Positions 55,099 to 63,934 of a DNA stretch of 64,000 nt are shown in pieces. The number at the start of each line of letters is the position of its first letter. Positions within the stretch are counted from its first letter, which is position 1. The stretch is from JAAUTT01 sp038213375 (GTDB lineage Bacteria > Bacteroidota > Bacteroidia > Bacteroidales > JAAUTT01): positions 1 through 64,000 of the forward strand of contig JBBQTB010000029.1 in NCBI GenBank assembly GCA_038213375.1, in the 5' to 3' direction. Under the pieces are notes generated by a model. It worked only from the letters and a program-made list of their open reading frames with translations, made no database searches and was not told where the DNA came from. The position numbers were made by a program, and so were the translations under genes.

Positions 55099-55689
55099 TT
55101 ATTTCATTAAAAGTACTACTCCAAAAATGCCGGTAAATATTGCGCCAAGTATAAGGTTTAAGATTACAAAAACGCCGAGAATAATAAGGTTTGACACTAC
55201 AACAAAACCAGCTTTGTTATCTTCAGGGGTGTGTAAAACGGTTGAACTTCCCAGCCAGAAAAGATAGATGGAATATAATCCCAGAATATATAACTCGCGT
55301 AAAAAGGGCAAAAGGTTGGTGATAGCAGCCGCTGCGAAATATGCACTAAGAGAGTAAATAACAAGTCTGTAGCATGAATTTAAATCTTTTTTTGAGCTAA
55401 AACTCGTGGTAAGTTCAGTAATGATAATTGCTGAGAGGTACATTCCTGCATAGGCATTTCCAAACACGAAAATAGCTTTAAATAAAATTGCAGCAATTGA
55501 AAAGGTCAGTCTTGATTGAAATATGGAATCGCCAATTATTGAACAAAATGCGACCATCAGCATTAGTGGTAGGGCATATTGTTTGATGAGTTGGTTTTTT
55601 GTATGTGCTTCCAATTCGATGGTTTTCCATTCGGATTTTGGATTGAGAATAAGGTTTTTAAATCGATTGAAAACAAAACTGAAATTCAT
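55099..55689 (-). CDS. Yip1-domain membrane protein
   Basis: This 196-residue protein has about five transmembrane helices, preceded by the pattern F-K-N-L-I-L-N-P-K-S-E-W-K-T-I-E found at the start of bacterial Yip1/DUF1282 proteins. Function is unknown; these proteins are thought to shape or organise the inner membrane. A near-consensus promoter lies 28 bases ahead of it (55717-55747). Confidence 0.8.
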   Translation of the reverse strand: MNFSFVFNRFKNLILNPKSEWKTIELEAHTKNQLIKQYALPLMLMVAFCSIIGDSIFQSRLTFSIAAILFKAIFVFGNAYAGMYLSAIIITELTTSFSSKKDLNSCYRLVIYSLSAYFAAAAITNLLPFLRELYILGLYSIYLFWLGSSTVLHTPEDNKAGFVVVSNLIILGVFVILNLILGAIFTGIFGVVLLMK

Positions 55690-55716
55690 AGCTCATTTTG
55701 TTTTAGTTAAGCAAAA

Positions 55717-55747
55717 CAAAGTTAACAAAAATTAGGATGTGGCTAAA
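55717..55747 (-). promoter_or_regulatory. Bacteroidota-type promoter of yip1-like/smpB unit
   Basis: On the minus strand, TTTA-N19-TAACTTTG. The -7 element matches TAnnTTTG exactly and the -33 element has one mismatch to TTTG at the ideal spacing. The start of transcription would be about 55710. Confidence 0.6.
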
Positions 55748-55763
55748 TTTTCAAAACCTATTC

Positions 55764-55807
55764 CTAAAAAAACAAATGCCGGAATTCATTTCTGCATTCC
55801 GGCATTT
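55764..55807 (-). terminator. intrinsic terminator of the S9 peptidase gene
   Basis: AAATGCCGGAAT pairs with ATTCCGGCATTT (12 bp, perfect) around a 10-base loop. Read on the minus strand, a GTTTTTTTAG tract follows directly. It lies 27 bp past the end of the peptidase gene. Confidence 0.85.
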
Positions 55808-55833
55808 ATTTTTAATCACCAAATCTTCACAAT

Positions 55834-57933
55834 TTACTTCTTCAACCACTTATCCAGCCAACCGAAAAATTCGCGTTGCCAAAGGATGCTGTTTTGTGGT
55901 TTAAGAACCCAGTGACTCTCATCGGGGAAGAAAAGTAATTTGCTGGGAATCCCCCGAAGTTGCGCTACATTAAAAGCCTGTAGGCTTTCGGTATAAGGGA
56001 TGCGGAAGTCATTTGCGCCGGTGATGAGCATAATCGGAGTATCCCATTTTTCAACATACAGGTGAGGAGAAAATTGAGTAAAGCTCTTTGGTTTGGGTTT
56101 ATCCCAATAGTGTCCTCCCAAATCGTGATTGGTAAAAAATACCTCTTCGGTCGCTGCACTCTGGCTTTCGAGGTTAAACATTCCGCAATGGGAGATAAAT
56201 ACTTTGAATCGTTTTTCATGACATCCGGCAAGGTACAACACTGAATAGCCTCCGTAACTTGCACCTACAGCGCCCAAACGATCGGCATCAACATAGGGTT
56301 CTTTCTTAATATCGTCCACAGCACTAAGATAATCCTTGATGTTTTGTCCGCCATAATCGCCCGAAATCTGATCATTCCAAGCTTGTCCAAAGGTAGGTAA
56401 TCCGCGGCGATTGGGGGCAATCACAATGTAATCGTTGGCAGCCATAATCTGCATATTCCAGCGGAACGAGAAAAACTGCGAAACGGCGCTTTGTGGTCCG
56501 CCTTCGCAGAATAACAATACAGGATATTTTTTCTTTGGATTGAACGTTGGCGGATAGATCACCCAGGTTTGCATATCCTTTCCATCGGTGGTTTTTACCC
56601 AACGTTCCTCCACTTTACCGAACTTTATGGCATCGTAGATATTCTTATTGGTGAAGGTTAGCTCTGTTTCATTGCCAGTTGCAGCATCAATCTTAAAGAT
56701 TTCGGTGGAAAGGGACATCGACATTTTTGTGCCAACCATTACACCATTGCTGAATAATAATGAGGTGTAATCATGTGGCCCTTTGGTGATCGCTAATGGT
56801 TTGCTGGTTTCCACATCAACAGAGTAAACCTGGTAGGTTGCGTTGATGCCGCTGATGAAATAAATCTTTTTTCCGTCACCACTCCAGTTGAAGTTTGCTG
56901 CACTTTGATCGAGATTTTGGGTGAGGTATTTTTTGGTTTTAGTGTCGACATCATACACAAACAAACGGGCTTTGTCGGATTCGAAACCAGGTGTTTCCAT
57001 GCTTTGGAAAGCTATTTTTTTACCGTCGGGCGAAAAAACTGGATATTTATCGTATCCCATCATGCCATCGGTGATATTTTCAGTGGTTTTGGTTTCGACA
57101 TTATACAAATAGATGTCGGAATTGGTGCTAATGGCGAATTCTTTTCCTTTCAGCTTTTTACAGGAATAAGCCAATAGCTTGCCATCGGGGCTCCAGCCAA
57201 TTTCTGCATTGTCGAAATAGGGTGGGAGCGGAGAGTCGAAAGGCTGACCTTTCAATATATCGGTTCCTTCGGTGATTTTTCCGTCTTTAATGTCGGAAAT
57301 AAAAAGATGGCTGTAAGCATAATCGTGCCATGAATCCCAGTGACGATACATTAAATCGTCGATAATGCGGCCTTTTGCCAACGGAAGATCAGGGTATTTG
57401 TCCTGAGTAGTCGAATCCATTTTCACATCCTGCATATAAAATAACCGTGCTCCATTGGCGGCAATTTCAAAGCCATTGATGTCACTTTTTACTGAAGATG
57501 CCTGGGTTTTGTCAGAACCATCCGCCTTCATGGTCCATATTTGAGAAGTCTCGTCTTTGGTGCAGAGAAAGGCTATGCTTTCGTTGGCAATCCAACGTGG
57601 ATTGTTGCACGAAGGAAAATCGACCGTAAGGTTTTTTGGTTCGCCACCATTGCTAGGAACACTATAAATCCAGGTGTGACGTTTGTTGGTTTTAGCGTCG
57701 TAACGCGATACATTATAAATCACCGTTTTTCCGTCGGGCGACAATTGAGCTTCTGCAACCCGGCCAAATTTCCATAATAGTTCCGGAGTAAGTTTACCTC
57801 CTGATATTTCCTGAGGAGTAAGCTGGTTGGTAAAATCGCCTTCCTCTTTTGGCGCACTGCTATGGCTTGCGGGCTTACAGCCAAAGAATGTCAATGACGA
57901 AATAAATACGATGCAATATAGAAATCTGTTCAT
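55834..57933 (-). CDS. S9 family prolyl oligopeptidase-like peptidase, lipoprotein
   Basis: This 699-residue lipoprotein (lipobox F-F-G-C) has an N-terminal beta-propeller built of PD40-like repeats (about 45-420) and a C-terminal alpha/beta-hydrolase. Candidate catalytic residues are Ser559 in G-A-S-Y-G-G, Asp642 in G-A-N-D and His674 in D-E-S-H-W. It resembles acylaminoacyl/dipeptidyl peptidases of Bacteroidota that release short peptides at the envelope. The frame extends to a TTG at 57978, but the ATG at 57933 gives a proper signal. A TAAATTTG -7 element lies at 57958-57965 on the minus strand. Confidence 0.92.
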   Translation of the reverse strand: MNRFLYCIVFISSLTFFGCKPASHSSAPKEEGDFTNQLTPQEISGGKLTPELLWKFGRVAEAQLSPDGKTVIYNVSRYDAKTNKRHTWIYSVPSNGGEPKNLTVDFPSCNNPRWIANESIAFLCTKDETSQIWTMKADGSDKTQASSVKSDINGFEIAANGARLFYMQDVKMDSTTQDKYPDLPLAKGRIIDDLMYRHWDSWHDYAYSHLFISDIKDGKITEGTDILKGQPFDSPLPPYFDNAEIGWSPDGKLLAYSCKKLKGKEFAISTNSDIYLYNVETKTTENITDGMMGYDKYPVFSPDGKKIAFQSMETPGFESDKARLFVYDVDTKTKKYLTQNLDQSAANFNWSGDGKKIYFISGINATYQVYSVDVETSKPLAITKGPHDYTSLLFSNGVMVGTKMSMSLSTEIFKIDAATGNETELTFTNKNIYDAIKFGKVEERWVKTTDGKDMQTWVIYPPTFNPKKKYPVLLFCEGGPQSAVSQFFSFRWNMQIMAANDYIVIAPNRRGLPTFGQAWNDQISGDYGGQNIKDYLSAVDDIKKEPYVDADRLGAVGASYGGYSVLYLAGCHEKRFKVFISHCGMFNLESQSAATEEVFFTNHDLGGHYWDKPKPKSFTQFSPHLYVEKWDTPIMLITGANDFRIPYTESLQAFNVAQLRGIPSKLLFFPDESHWVLKPQNSILWQREFFGWLDKWLKK

Positions 57934-58103
57934 GGATGGTGTATTTAGATTAAATGTCAAATTTACAGTATCTGCCAATGCGATGCTATACCGGAACAGG
58001 AATAATGAAGATGATTTTCGTCAGGAAATTGAAAAGGGGACGCAAGAAGCAAGTCGTAAGCAATACAATCCGACTTCCCAAAGTTGGTGGAGAACCCATT
58101 TGA

Positions 58104-58135
58104 AAATAAAAAAAGCCACCTGTATTTCAGGCAGC
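58104..58135 (-). terminator. intrinsic terminator of recA
   Basis: Read on the minus strand, GCTGCCTG-(5)-CAGGTGGC (8 bp with two G-T pairs) followed by TTTTTTTATTTT. It lies 25 bp past the recA stop. Confidence 0.8.
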
Positions 58136-58159
58136 TATCATATTTAGATTGTTACGCTC

Positions 58160-59218
58160 TTACTTTCTATCAGCCACCAACGCTGCCCTGATTTTTGCGT
58201 CCAGCTCGGCGCATAGTTCGGAGTTATCTTTCAAGAGTTGTTTTACAGCATCGCGGCCCTGTCCTAGTTTGGTTTCGCCATAGCTAAACCACGAACCGCT
58301 CTTTTTAATGATTTCGTATTCAACACCAAGGTCGATAATCTCGCCTATTTTCGAGATTCCCTCTCCATATATTATATCGAATTCCGCAATTTTGAATGGA
58401 GGAGCCAGTTTGTTCTTCACAATCTTCACTTTGGTGCGGTTACCCATCACGTCATCACCTTCTTTAATCTGACTCAGACGACGAATATCCACACGTACCG
58501 ATGAGTAAAATTTCAATGCATTACCTCCGGTAGTTGTTTCGGGATTTCCGAACATCACCCCGATTTTATCGCGCAACTGGTTGATAAATACACAGCAGGT
58601 ATTGGTTTTGCTGATGTTGGCAGTAAGCTTGCGCAATGCCTGCGACATCAACCTGGCTTGTAAACCCATTTTGGAATCGCCCATTTCACCTTCAATTTCG
58701 GCTTTAGGAGTTAAGGCTGCCACCGAATCGATCACAATAATGTCGATTGCTCCCGAACGGATAAGGGCATCGGTAATTTCAAGGGCTTGCTCGCCGTTAT
58801 CGGGTTGAGATATGTATAGATTTTCAACATCAATGCCAAGATTTTCAGCATATAAGCGGTCGAAAGCATGTTCAGCATCGATATATGCCGCAATACCGCC
58901 GGCTTTTTGAGCTTCGGCGATGGCATGAATTGCAAGAGTGGTTTTACCGGACGATTCAGGTCCGAAAATCTCGATAACACGTCCGCGTGGATATCCGCCA
59001 ATGCCAAGGGCTATATCAAGTGCAATGGAACCCGACGAAATAGATGGAACCAGAACTGTGGCACGGTCGCCCATTTTTAAAATGGTGCCTTTACCATAAT
59101 CTTTATCAATTTTGTCGAGGGTGAGCTGCAGTGCTTTCAGCTTTTCCAAATTGACCTCTTTTACCTTAGAATCTTTTCCTTCTTTAGAGTTTTTGGTGTC
59201 TTTTGCTTCTTTGTCCAT
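58160..59218 (-). CDS. recA: recombinase RecA
   Basis: This 352-residue ATP-dependent strand-exchange protein promotes homologous recombination and SOS co-protease activity. Walker A is G-P-E-S-S-G-K-T, Walker B V-I-D-S-V-A-A-L, the L2 region F-G-N-P-E-T-T-T-G-G and the Gln switch F-I-N-Q-L-R. The N-terminus is unusually Lys-rich (alternating D-K, S-K, E-G-K) before the first helix, a common feature in this phylum. It has its own consensus promoter 23 bp upstream and its own terminator, so it is monocistronic. Confidence 0.98.
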   Translation of the reverse strand: MDKEAKDTKNSKEGKDSKVKEVNLEKLKALQLTLDKIDKDYGKGTILKMGDRATVLVPSISSGSIALDIALGIGGYPRGRVIEIFGPESSGKTTLAIHAIAEAQKAGGIAAYIDAEHAFDRLYAENLGIDVENLYISQPDNGEQALEITDALIRSGAIDIIVIDSVAALTPKAEIEGEMGDSKMGLQARLMSQALRKLTANISKTNTCCVFINQLRDKIGVMFGNPETTTGGNALKFYSSVRVDIRRLSQIKEGDDVMGNRTKVKIVKNKLAPPFKIAEFDIIYGEGISKIGEIIDLGVEYEIIKKSGSWFSYGETKLGQGRDAVKQLLKDNSELCAELDAKIRAALVADRK

Positions 59219-59240
59219 TTTTTAATCACTTTGTTTTTGT

Positions 59241-59271
59241 CAAACTTACATGATTTTTCTGAAAGGACAAA
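59241..59271 (-). promoter_or_regulatory. consensus Bacteroidota promoter of recA
   Basis: On the minus strand the site is TTTG-N19-TAAGTTTG, a perfect match to the -33/-7 consensus (TTTG, 19 bp, TAnnTTTG). Expected start of transcription is near 59234, 16 bases before the ATG. No SOS box was recognised. Confidence 0.8.
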
Positions 59272-59331
59272 AAAGGTTAAGAAGTTAAGAGTTCAAAGTG
59301 GGCAAAGCCCTAACTCATAACTTTTCACTTC

Positions 59332-59790
59332 TCACACCTGCTCCAGAATCTGCTTCGCATGCTCCAACGTCTTTACCTTTTCGATCACCTTTTCGATAGC
59401 GCCAGTTTCGGAGATAATAAAGGTAGAACGGATGATTCCTTCATAACTTTTCCCATACATTTTTTTCTCGCCCCAAGCTCCGTAAGCCTGAATAACCGCT
59501 TTGTCGGTATCTGCAATTAGCCTGAAGGGCAAATTATGTTTCTGAATAAACCCTTGGTGCGACTTTGTTGTGTCGGCACTTACTCCAATGATATCGTAAC
59601 CATGCTTTTTCAAATCCTGATAACCATCGCGCAAACTGCATGCTTCGTCGGTGCAGCCTGGTGTGTTATCTTTAGGGTAAAAATATAATACTACTTTTTT
59701 GCCTTTGTAATCCGATAAACTAATTGGTTTTCCATCCTGATCAATCCCTTTGATTTCTGGCGCTTTATCGCCTGTTTTAAGTGTTACCAT
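59332..59790 (-). CDS. bcp: thioredoxin-dependent thiol peroxidase
   Basis: This 152-residue peroxiredoxin of the Bcp/PrxQ type has the peroxidatic Cys in T-P-G-C-T and the nearby resolving Cys in E-A-C-S-L-R, five residues apart as in PrxQ, with Arg in the C-terminal half. It reduces hydrogen and organic peroxides with thioredoxin. It lies directly upstream of recA on the same strand with 113 bp between. Confidence 0.95.
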   Translation of the reverse strand: MVTLKTGDKAPEIKGIDQDGKPISLSDYKGKKVVLYFYPKDNTPGCTDEACSLRDGYQDLKKHGYDIIGVSADTTKSHQGFIQKHNLPFRLIADTDKAVIQAYGAWGEKKMYGKSYEGIIRSTFIISETGAIEKVIEKVKTLEHAKQILEQV

Positions 59791-59951
59791 AGAAAAATAT
59801 ATATTTTGAAGTCATAAGCAATAAAATCCGGCAAGCCGAACTAAAAAATAATTAAAACAAGCAGATACGAAATCTTATATTCTGAAGTCAGAAGATTTTA
59901 ACCCCGTCAGCTTCATTTTCATCGTTTAAACAAAATCTGCATAAGAAAGTT

Positions 59952-59959
59952 TATCTTTG
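59952..59959 (+). promoter_or_regulatory. -7 promoter element of TPR-PD40-SPOR gene
   Basis: TATCTTTG matches TAnnTTTG exactly, 26 bases before the ATG at 59986. A TTTA at 59925-59928 is too far away for a normal -33 element, so only the -7 half is well supported. Confidence 0.45.
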
Positions 59960-59985
59960 TTTCCCGAAAAATGATTAGTTAGATA

Positions 59986-61929
59986 ATGAAATTGCCTATT
60001 TGTTGTTTCTTTTTTATTATTGCTTTAACAGTACCAATTTCGATTTTGGCACAATATACTCCGCAGGAAGAAGCCTTAACGCTTTTTGAAGACAATCAAT
60101 ATTCCGATGCACTACCAATTTTCAAACGATTAACCTCGCTTTTTCCTAAAGATCCCCGTTACCAATATTATTTGGGTATTTGCATGGTACAGTCGAATAC
60201 GGAACTTAAAAAAGCGTTGGATTACCTTTCGTTTGCCGCTGAAAAAACGGTTCCTCGTGATGTGTATTTTTTTATAGGAAAAGCACTCCTTTATCAGTAT
60301 AAATTCAATGAGGCATTAGATGCATTTCTAAAATTTCAACAATTTGGAGAACGAAGCGAAAAGGAACGTTGGCAATGCGATAATCACATTGCCATGGCCC
60401 GAAATGGTCAGCGTATGATTGAAAAAGAATGTAAGATTAATGTTTATAAGGCAGATACCATTAGTCGAAAGGAGTTGTTCAGCTATTACAACCGTTTTCT
60501 TGTGAGTGGAAAATTCCGGGAAATAGCCGACCACAGTTTTCCGTTTGCCGAGTCAAAAGATCGCAGCACATGGAGATTTGTGCCCTCTATGCTCAATAAA
60601 AACGAAGTGGTATACGAAAGTTCATCCACACCCGCCAGAAAAAACAGAGACCTGGTAACGGTAAGAAAAAATTCAGACGATAGTTGGTCGCGACCTGAAA
60701 ACCTCGGCTCGGTTATTAATTCATCATTTGATGAGGATTATGCTTATTTCAATGCCAGTGAGTCAGCCTTATATTTTGCTTCCAAAGGGCATAACTCCAT
60801 GGGTGGATATGATGTATTTAAATCAATATTTAACCCCAATTCGAAAAGTTGGTCAGCTCCCATAAATCTTGGTTACCCCATTAATACGCCATATGACGAT
60901 TTTCTTTTTGTACCATCTGATGATCAAACACAGGCAATGTTTGCTTCAAACAGAGGCACTCATGGTGATAAGCTTGTGATCTATACCGTTTCATTTGAAA
61001 GGGATTATACTTTTGGGGATATTTCGACGAACAAAGATTTAATTAACAGGTCGAATTTTAGAATAATACCAAAACCACCGGTCGACAATTTTAAAAAGGA
61101 GACTAAGCATGAACAGGGGTATAGGTCTGTGGGAATAGCCAAAAAATCAACAGGATCGAATGCTTATCCTGCTGTATTATTGCAACAGAAGGATTATAAT
61201 GATCAGTTGAACAAAGCACTTCAATTTCAACTTCAAAGCGACTCGCTTAGCCGTGTAGCAGAGAATTTGAGACAAAAATCGCTGACGGCAAAAAATGAAC
61301 AGGAAAAAGAACGTTACCGGAATGAAATTTTATTGCTGGATCAGCGGTCGAAAGCAATGCAGCTAAAGGCTGATGAGTTTTATGAAAGGGCCAGAACATA
61401 TGAGTTGCAATATGCTGAAAGGAACGAAAATAGCGTGCAAACCACAAAAATTAGTGAAGATAAGGTTCGTAAAGCTTTTAGAAAGAACGATTCTGGTAAA
61501 TCCAAGCAATCTGAAGTTGAAAAAATTGCTTCCAAAAACTCTGAAAAAAAACAGACTATTCAAACAAAATCTAAATCAACCCTTGTTTACGAGTTTAAAG
61601 TGATGGCAAAATCACCATATACCTCAGTTGATCAAATACCTTTAAACCAACCCTTACCAGCTGGATTAATTTACAAGATACAAATGGGCGCATTTTCCAA
61701 AATTATTGAACCTGATCAGTTTAAAGGCATTATTCCTATAAGTGGGGTAACCCTGCAAAAAGGAGCTGTCACCAAATATTATGCAGGTTTATTTAATCGG
61801 CTTGCTGATGCCGAAAAAGCATTGAATAGAATTAAAGAATTTGGGTTTGGGGATTCTTATATTGTCTCCTTTTATGATGGTAAAACTATACCTGTAAATC
61901 GAGCCCTGGAAATAGAAAACGACAAATAA
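59986..61929 (+). CDS. TPR / PD40 / coiled-coil / SPOR-like envelope protein
   Basis: This 647-residue exported protein has a signal peptide ending near S-I-L-A-Q-Y. The parts in order are TPR-like helices (about 25-130), a PD40-type partial propeller (about 190-340) with D-E-D-Y-A-Y-F-N-A and F-A-S-K-G-H-N-S-M-G-G-Y-D-V, a long Q/K/E-rich coiled coil (about 400-475) and a SPOR-like C-terminus (about 555-640) with Y-K-I-Q-M-G-A-F-S-K. TPR and PD40 fused with an OmpA-type domain occur in T9SS/gliding-associated PorE-like proteins; here SPOR replaces OmpA. A peptidoglycan-linked envelope role is likely. Confidence 0.8.
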   Translation: MKLPICCFFFIIALTVPISILAQYTPQEEALTLFEDNQYSDALPIFKRLTSLFPKDPRYQYYLGICMVQSNTELKKALDYLSFAAEKTVPRDVYFFIGKALLYQYKFNEALDAFLKFQQFGERSEKERWQCDNHIAMARNGQRMIEKECKINVYKADTISRKELFSYYNRFLVSGKFREIADHSFPFAESKDRSTWRFVPSMLNKNEVVYESSSTPARKNRDLVTVRKNSDDSWSRPENLGSVINSSFDEDYAYFNASESALYFASKGHNSMGGYDVFKSIFNPNSKSWSAPINLGYPINTPYDDFLFVPSDDQTQAMFASNRGTHGDKLVIYTVSFERDYTFGDISTNKDLINRSNFRIIPKPPVDNFKKETKHEQGYRSVGIAKKSTGSNAYPAVLLQQKDYNDQLNKALQFQLQSDSLSRVAENLRQKSLTAKNEQEKERYRNEILLLDQRSKAMQLKADEFYERARTYELQYAERNENSVQTTKISEDKVRKAFRKNDSGKSKQSEVEKIASKNSEKKQTIQTKSKSTLVYEFKVMAKSPYTSVDQIPLNQPLPAGLIYKIQMGAFSKIIEPDQFKGIIPISGVTLQKGAVTKYYAGLFNRLADAEKALNRIKEFGFGDSYIVSFYDGKTIPVNRALEIENDK

Positions 61930-62079
61930 TAAAATACTTGGGTATTGTGTACTGTTATTTCAAATGAATAATTATTTTTGTTATATTAATTGCTGTAAAT
62001 TAAGTTAGCTGGATTAGCATTAAGATTGCTAAAATTATAAGTTTCTTAATACCAACAGAGAGATTAAAATTCAGATAAC

Positions 62080-62364
62080 GTGAGATCAAAGAAGGAACTT
62101 CCTGAAAAATACCATTTTGAAGAAGAAGTTAGTGGAAGACGTGGAAAAAGTTTTTTAACACTTCACAACGATGATGTCCATACGTTTGATTATGTAATAG
62201 AGTCGCTTATGGATGTGTGTGAGCATGATTTGGTTCAGGCCGAACAATGTGCTTATATCGTGCATTACAAAGGCAGGTGCGATGTTAAAAAGGGTAGTAT
62301 TGATAGTCTTCAACCCATGAAGTTGAAATTGATTAATAAAGGACTGCTAGCCACAATTGAGTAA
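62080..62364 (+). CDS. clpS: ATP-dependent Clp protease adaptor ClpS
   Basis: This 94-residue adaptor delivers N-degron substrates to ClpAP. It has the core L-T-L-H-N-D-D-V-H-T-F-D-Y-V (the N-D-D and His recognise the N-terminal residue) and A-E-Q-C-A-Y-I-V-H-Y-K-G. The start is a GTG at 62080, needed for the full N-terminal extension; no in-frame ATG exists before the core. The next gene starts 24 bp later. A TATTTTTG at 61973-61980 could be its -7 element, though 99 bases upstream. Confidence 0.93.
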   Translation: MRSKKELPEKYHFEEEVSGRRGKSFLTLHNDDVHTFDYVIESLMDVCEHDLVQAEQCAYIVHYKGRCDVKKGSIDSLQPMKLKLINKGLLATIE

Positions 62365-62388
62365 CTTCTTTAAATTTAATATAAATAT

Positions 62389-62856
62389 ATGCTTATCGTT
62401 TCAATTGCGTTATTGATCATTTTTGGTATCGCATTAATAATTCTCGAATTTCTTATTTTACCCGGAATTACTATCGCATTTATTGGTGGTGCTGTGCTTA
62501 TGGGTTTGGGAGTATATATTTCCTATCGGTCATACGGTTTCGGTGTGGGAAGTTATGTTCTTTTAGGTACTATAGCTTTGTTTTTTATTGCACTTGTTTA
62601 TTCACTGCGTTCAAAAACCTGGAAAAGACTTGCACTAAAAAGCGAAATTAACAGTAAAGTAAACACCATTCAGGAGTTTAATATACAAGTGGGTGACAAA
62701 GGTGTTACAGTTACCAAGCTTTCTTCCATAGGCAAAGTGAGAATTAACAATACCATACTTGAAGCCAAATCATTAGGAATGTATATCGACGAAAATACTG
62801 AAATAGAAGTAGTTGAAGTTAGCAAATCAGAAATAATAGTAAAACCTTTAAAATAG
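62389..62856 (+). CDS. NfeD family membrane protein
   Basis: This 155-residue protein has three hydrophobic helices (about 2-75) followed by a C-terminal OB-fold-like region (about 95-155) containing the conserved G-x-x-G-V-T-V-T-x-L-x-x-x-G-K-V-R-I pattern. This is the short NfeD form. It lies 5 bp before floA; NfeD-flotillin pairs are widespread and thought to organise membrane microdomains. Confidence 0.92.
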   Translation: MLIVSIALLIIFGIALIILEFLILPGITIAFIGGAVLMGLGVYISYRSYGFGVGSYVLLGTIALFFIALVYSLRSKTWKRLALKSEINSKVNTIQEFNIQVGDKGVTVTKLSSIGKVRINNTILEAKSLGMYIDENTEIEVVEVSKSEIIVKPLK

Positions 62857-62861
62857 CAGAC

Positions 62862-63857
62862 ATGGGAAACGAATTTTTAGTTTATGCAGTAGTAGTAATT
62901 CTTGGCATTGTTCTTTTATCAATTCTTTTTTATGTAGTGCCAATAGGATTGTGGTTTCAGGGGATATTAACCAACTCCCGGATTTCATTACTGCAATTGA
63001 TGTTTATGCGTTGGCGCAAAGTGCCACCTTCAGTAATTATGAATGCCATGATTAATGGTAAAAAGGCAGGTCTTGATCTAAGCCCGGATCAGTTGGAAGC
63101 TCATTATTTAGCTGGCGGACATGTTCAGAAAGTGGTAAATGCGCTTATCTCGGCTGATAAAGCAAATATTCCGCTCGACTTTAAAACGGCAACAGCTATT
63201 GACCTTGCTGGCCGCGATGTATTTGAAGCTGTTCAGATGTCGGTAAATCCCAAAGTAATAAATACACCTCCAGTTGCTGCAGTGGCTAAAAATGGCATTC
63301 AATTGCTTGCAAAAGCGCGAATTACAGTGCGTACAAATATCAAACAATTAGTAGGTGGAGCTGGTGAAGAAACCGTTCTTGCCCGTGTTGGAGAAGGTAT
63401 TGTGGCAGCTATCGGTTCAGTTGAGTCACACAAAGAAGTGCTTGAACATCCCGATTTTATTTCAAAAAAGGTACTCGAGAAGGGGTTGGATTCAGGAACA
63501 GCATTCGAAATACTTTCTATTGATATCGCCGATATTGAAGTTGGAAAGAATATTGGCGCCAATCTTCAGATGGATCAGGCCAATGCCGATAAAAATGTTG
63601 CACAGGCAAGGGCTGAGGAACGGCGTGCCATGGCTGTGGCTCACGAACAGGAAATGATTGCTAAGGCGCAGGAAGCACGTGCAAATGTTATTCAGGCCGA
63701 GGCCGAAATCCCTAAAGCAATTGCTGACGCTTTTCGATCAGGTAACCTTGGAATTATGGACTACTATAAAATTAAGAATATTCAAGCCGATACTTCCATG
63801 CGCGATTCAATTGCAAAACCCCCTACATCAAAAGGAGATAAAGGAGAGAAAAAATAA
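62862..63857 (+). CDS. floA: flotillin-like protein FloA (UPF0365)
   Basis: This 331-residue scaffold has an N-terminal hydrophobic hairpin (about 5-30), a PHB/SPFH-like domain (about 45-200) and a coiled, Ala/Glu-rich region with repeated E-A-R/A-E motifs (about 235-295). It matches the FloA/UPF0365 family in length and in the segment F-M-R-W-R-K-V-P-P. It oligomerises in the inner membrane and, with NfeD, forms functional microdomains. A terminator-like hairpin follows. Confidence 0.95.
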   Translation: MGNEFLVYAVVVILGIVLLSILFYVVPIGLWFQGILTNSRISLLQLMFMRWRKVPPSVIMNAMINGKKAGLDLSPDQLEAHYLAGGHVQKVVNALISADKANIPLDFKTATAIDLAGRDVFEAVQMSVNPKVINTPPVAAVAKNGIQLLAKARITVRTNIKQLVGGAGEETVLARVGEGIVAAIGSVESHKEVLEHPDFISKKVLEKGLDSGTAFEILSIDIADIEVGKNIGANLQMDQANADKNVAQARAEERRAMAVAHEQEMIAKAQEARANVIQAEAEIPKAIADAFRSGNLGIMDYYKIKNIQADTSMRDSIAKPPTSKGDKGEKK

Positions 63858-63901
63858 AAGGGTAAAAAAGCACATGTTTTCTGATATTTAATTTTGGTAA
63901 T

Positions 63902-63934
63902 CCCGACTGATTTTATACTTTTGTCGGGCTTTTT
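63902..63934 (+). terminator. terminator after floA
   Basis: CCCGAC pairs with GTCGGG across a 15-base loop and is followed by CTTTTT. The stem is short but GC-rich and lies 45 bp after the floA stop. From here to the window end no gene is recognised. Confidence 0.55.

Noticed and set aside
57827..58147. 106-codon plus-strand frame between the peptidase and recA genes
   Set aside because: It is antisense to the peptidase signal region, runs through the recA terminator and has no recognisable family.
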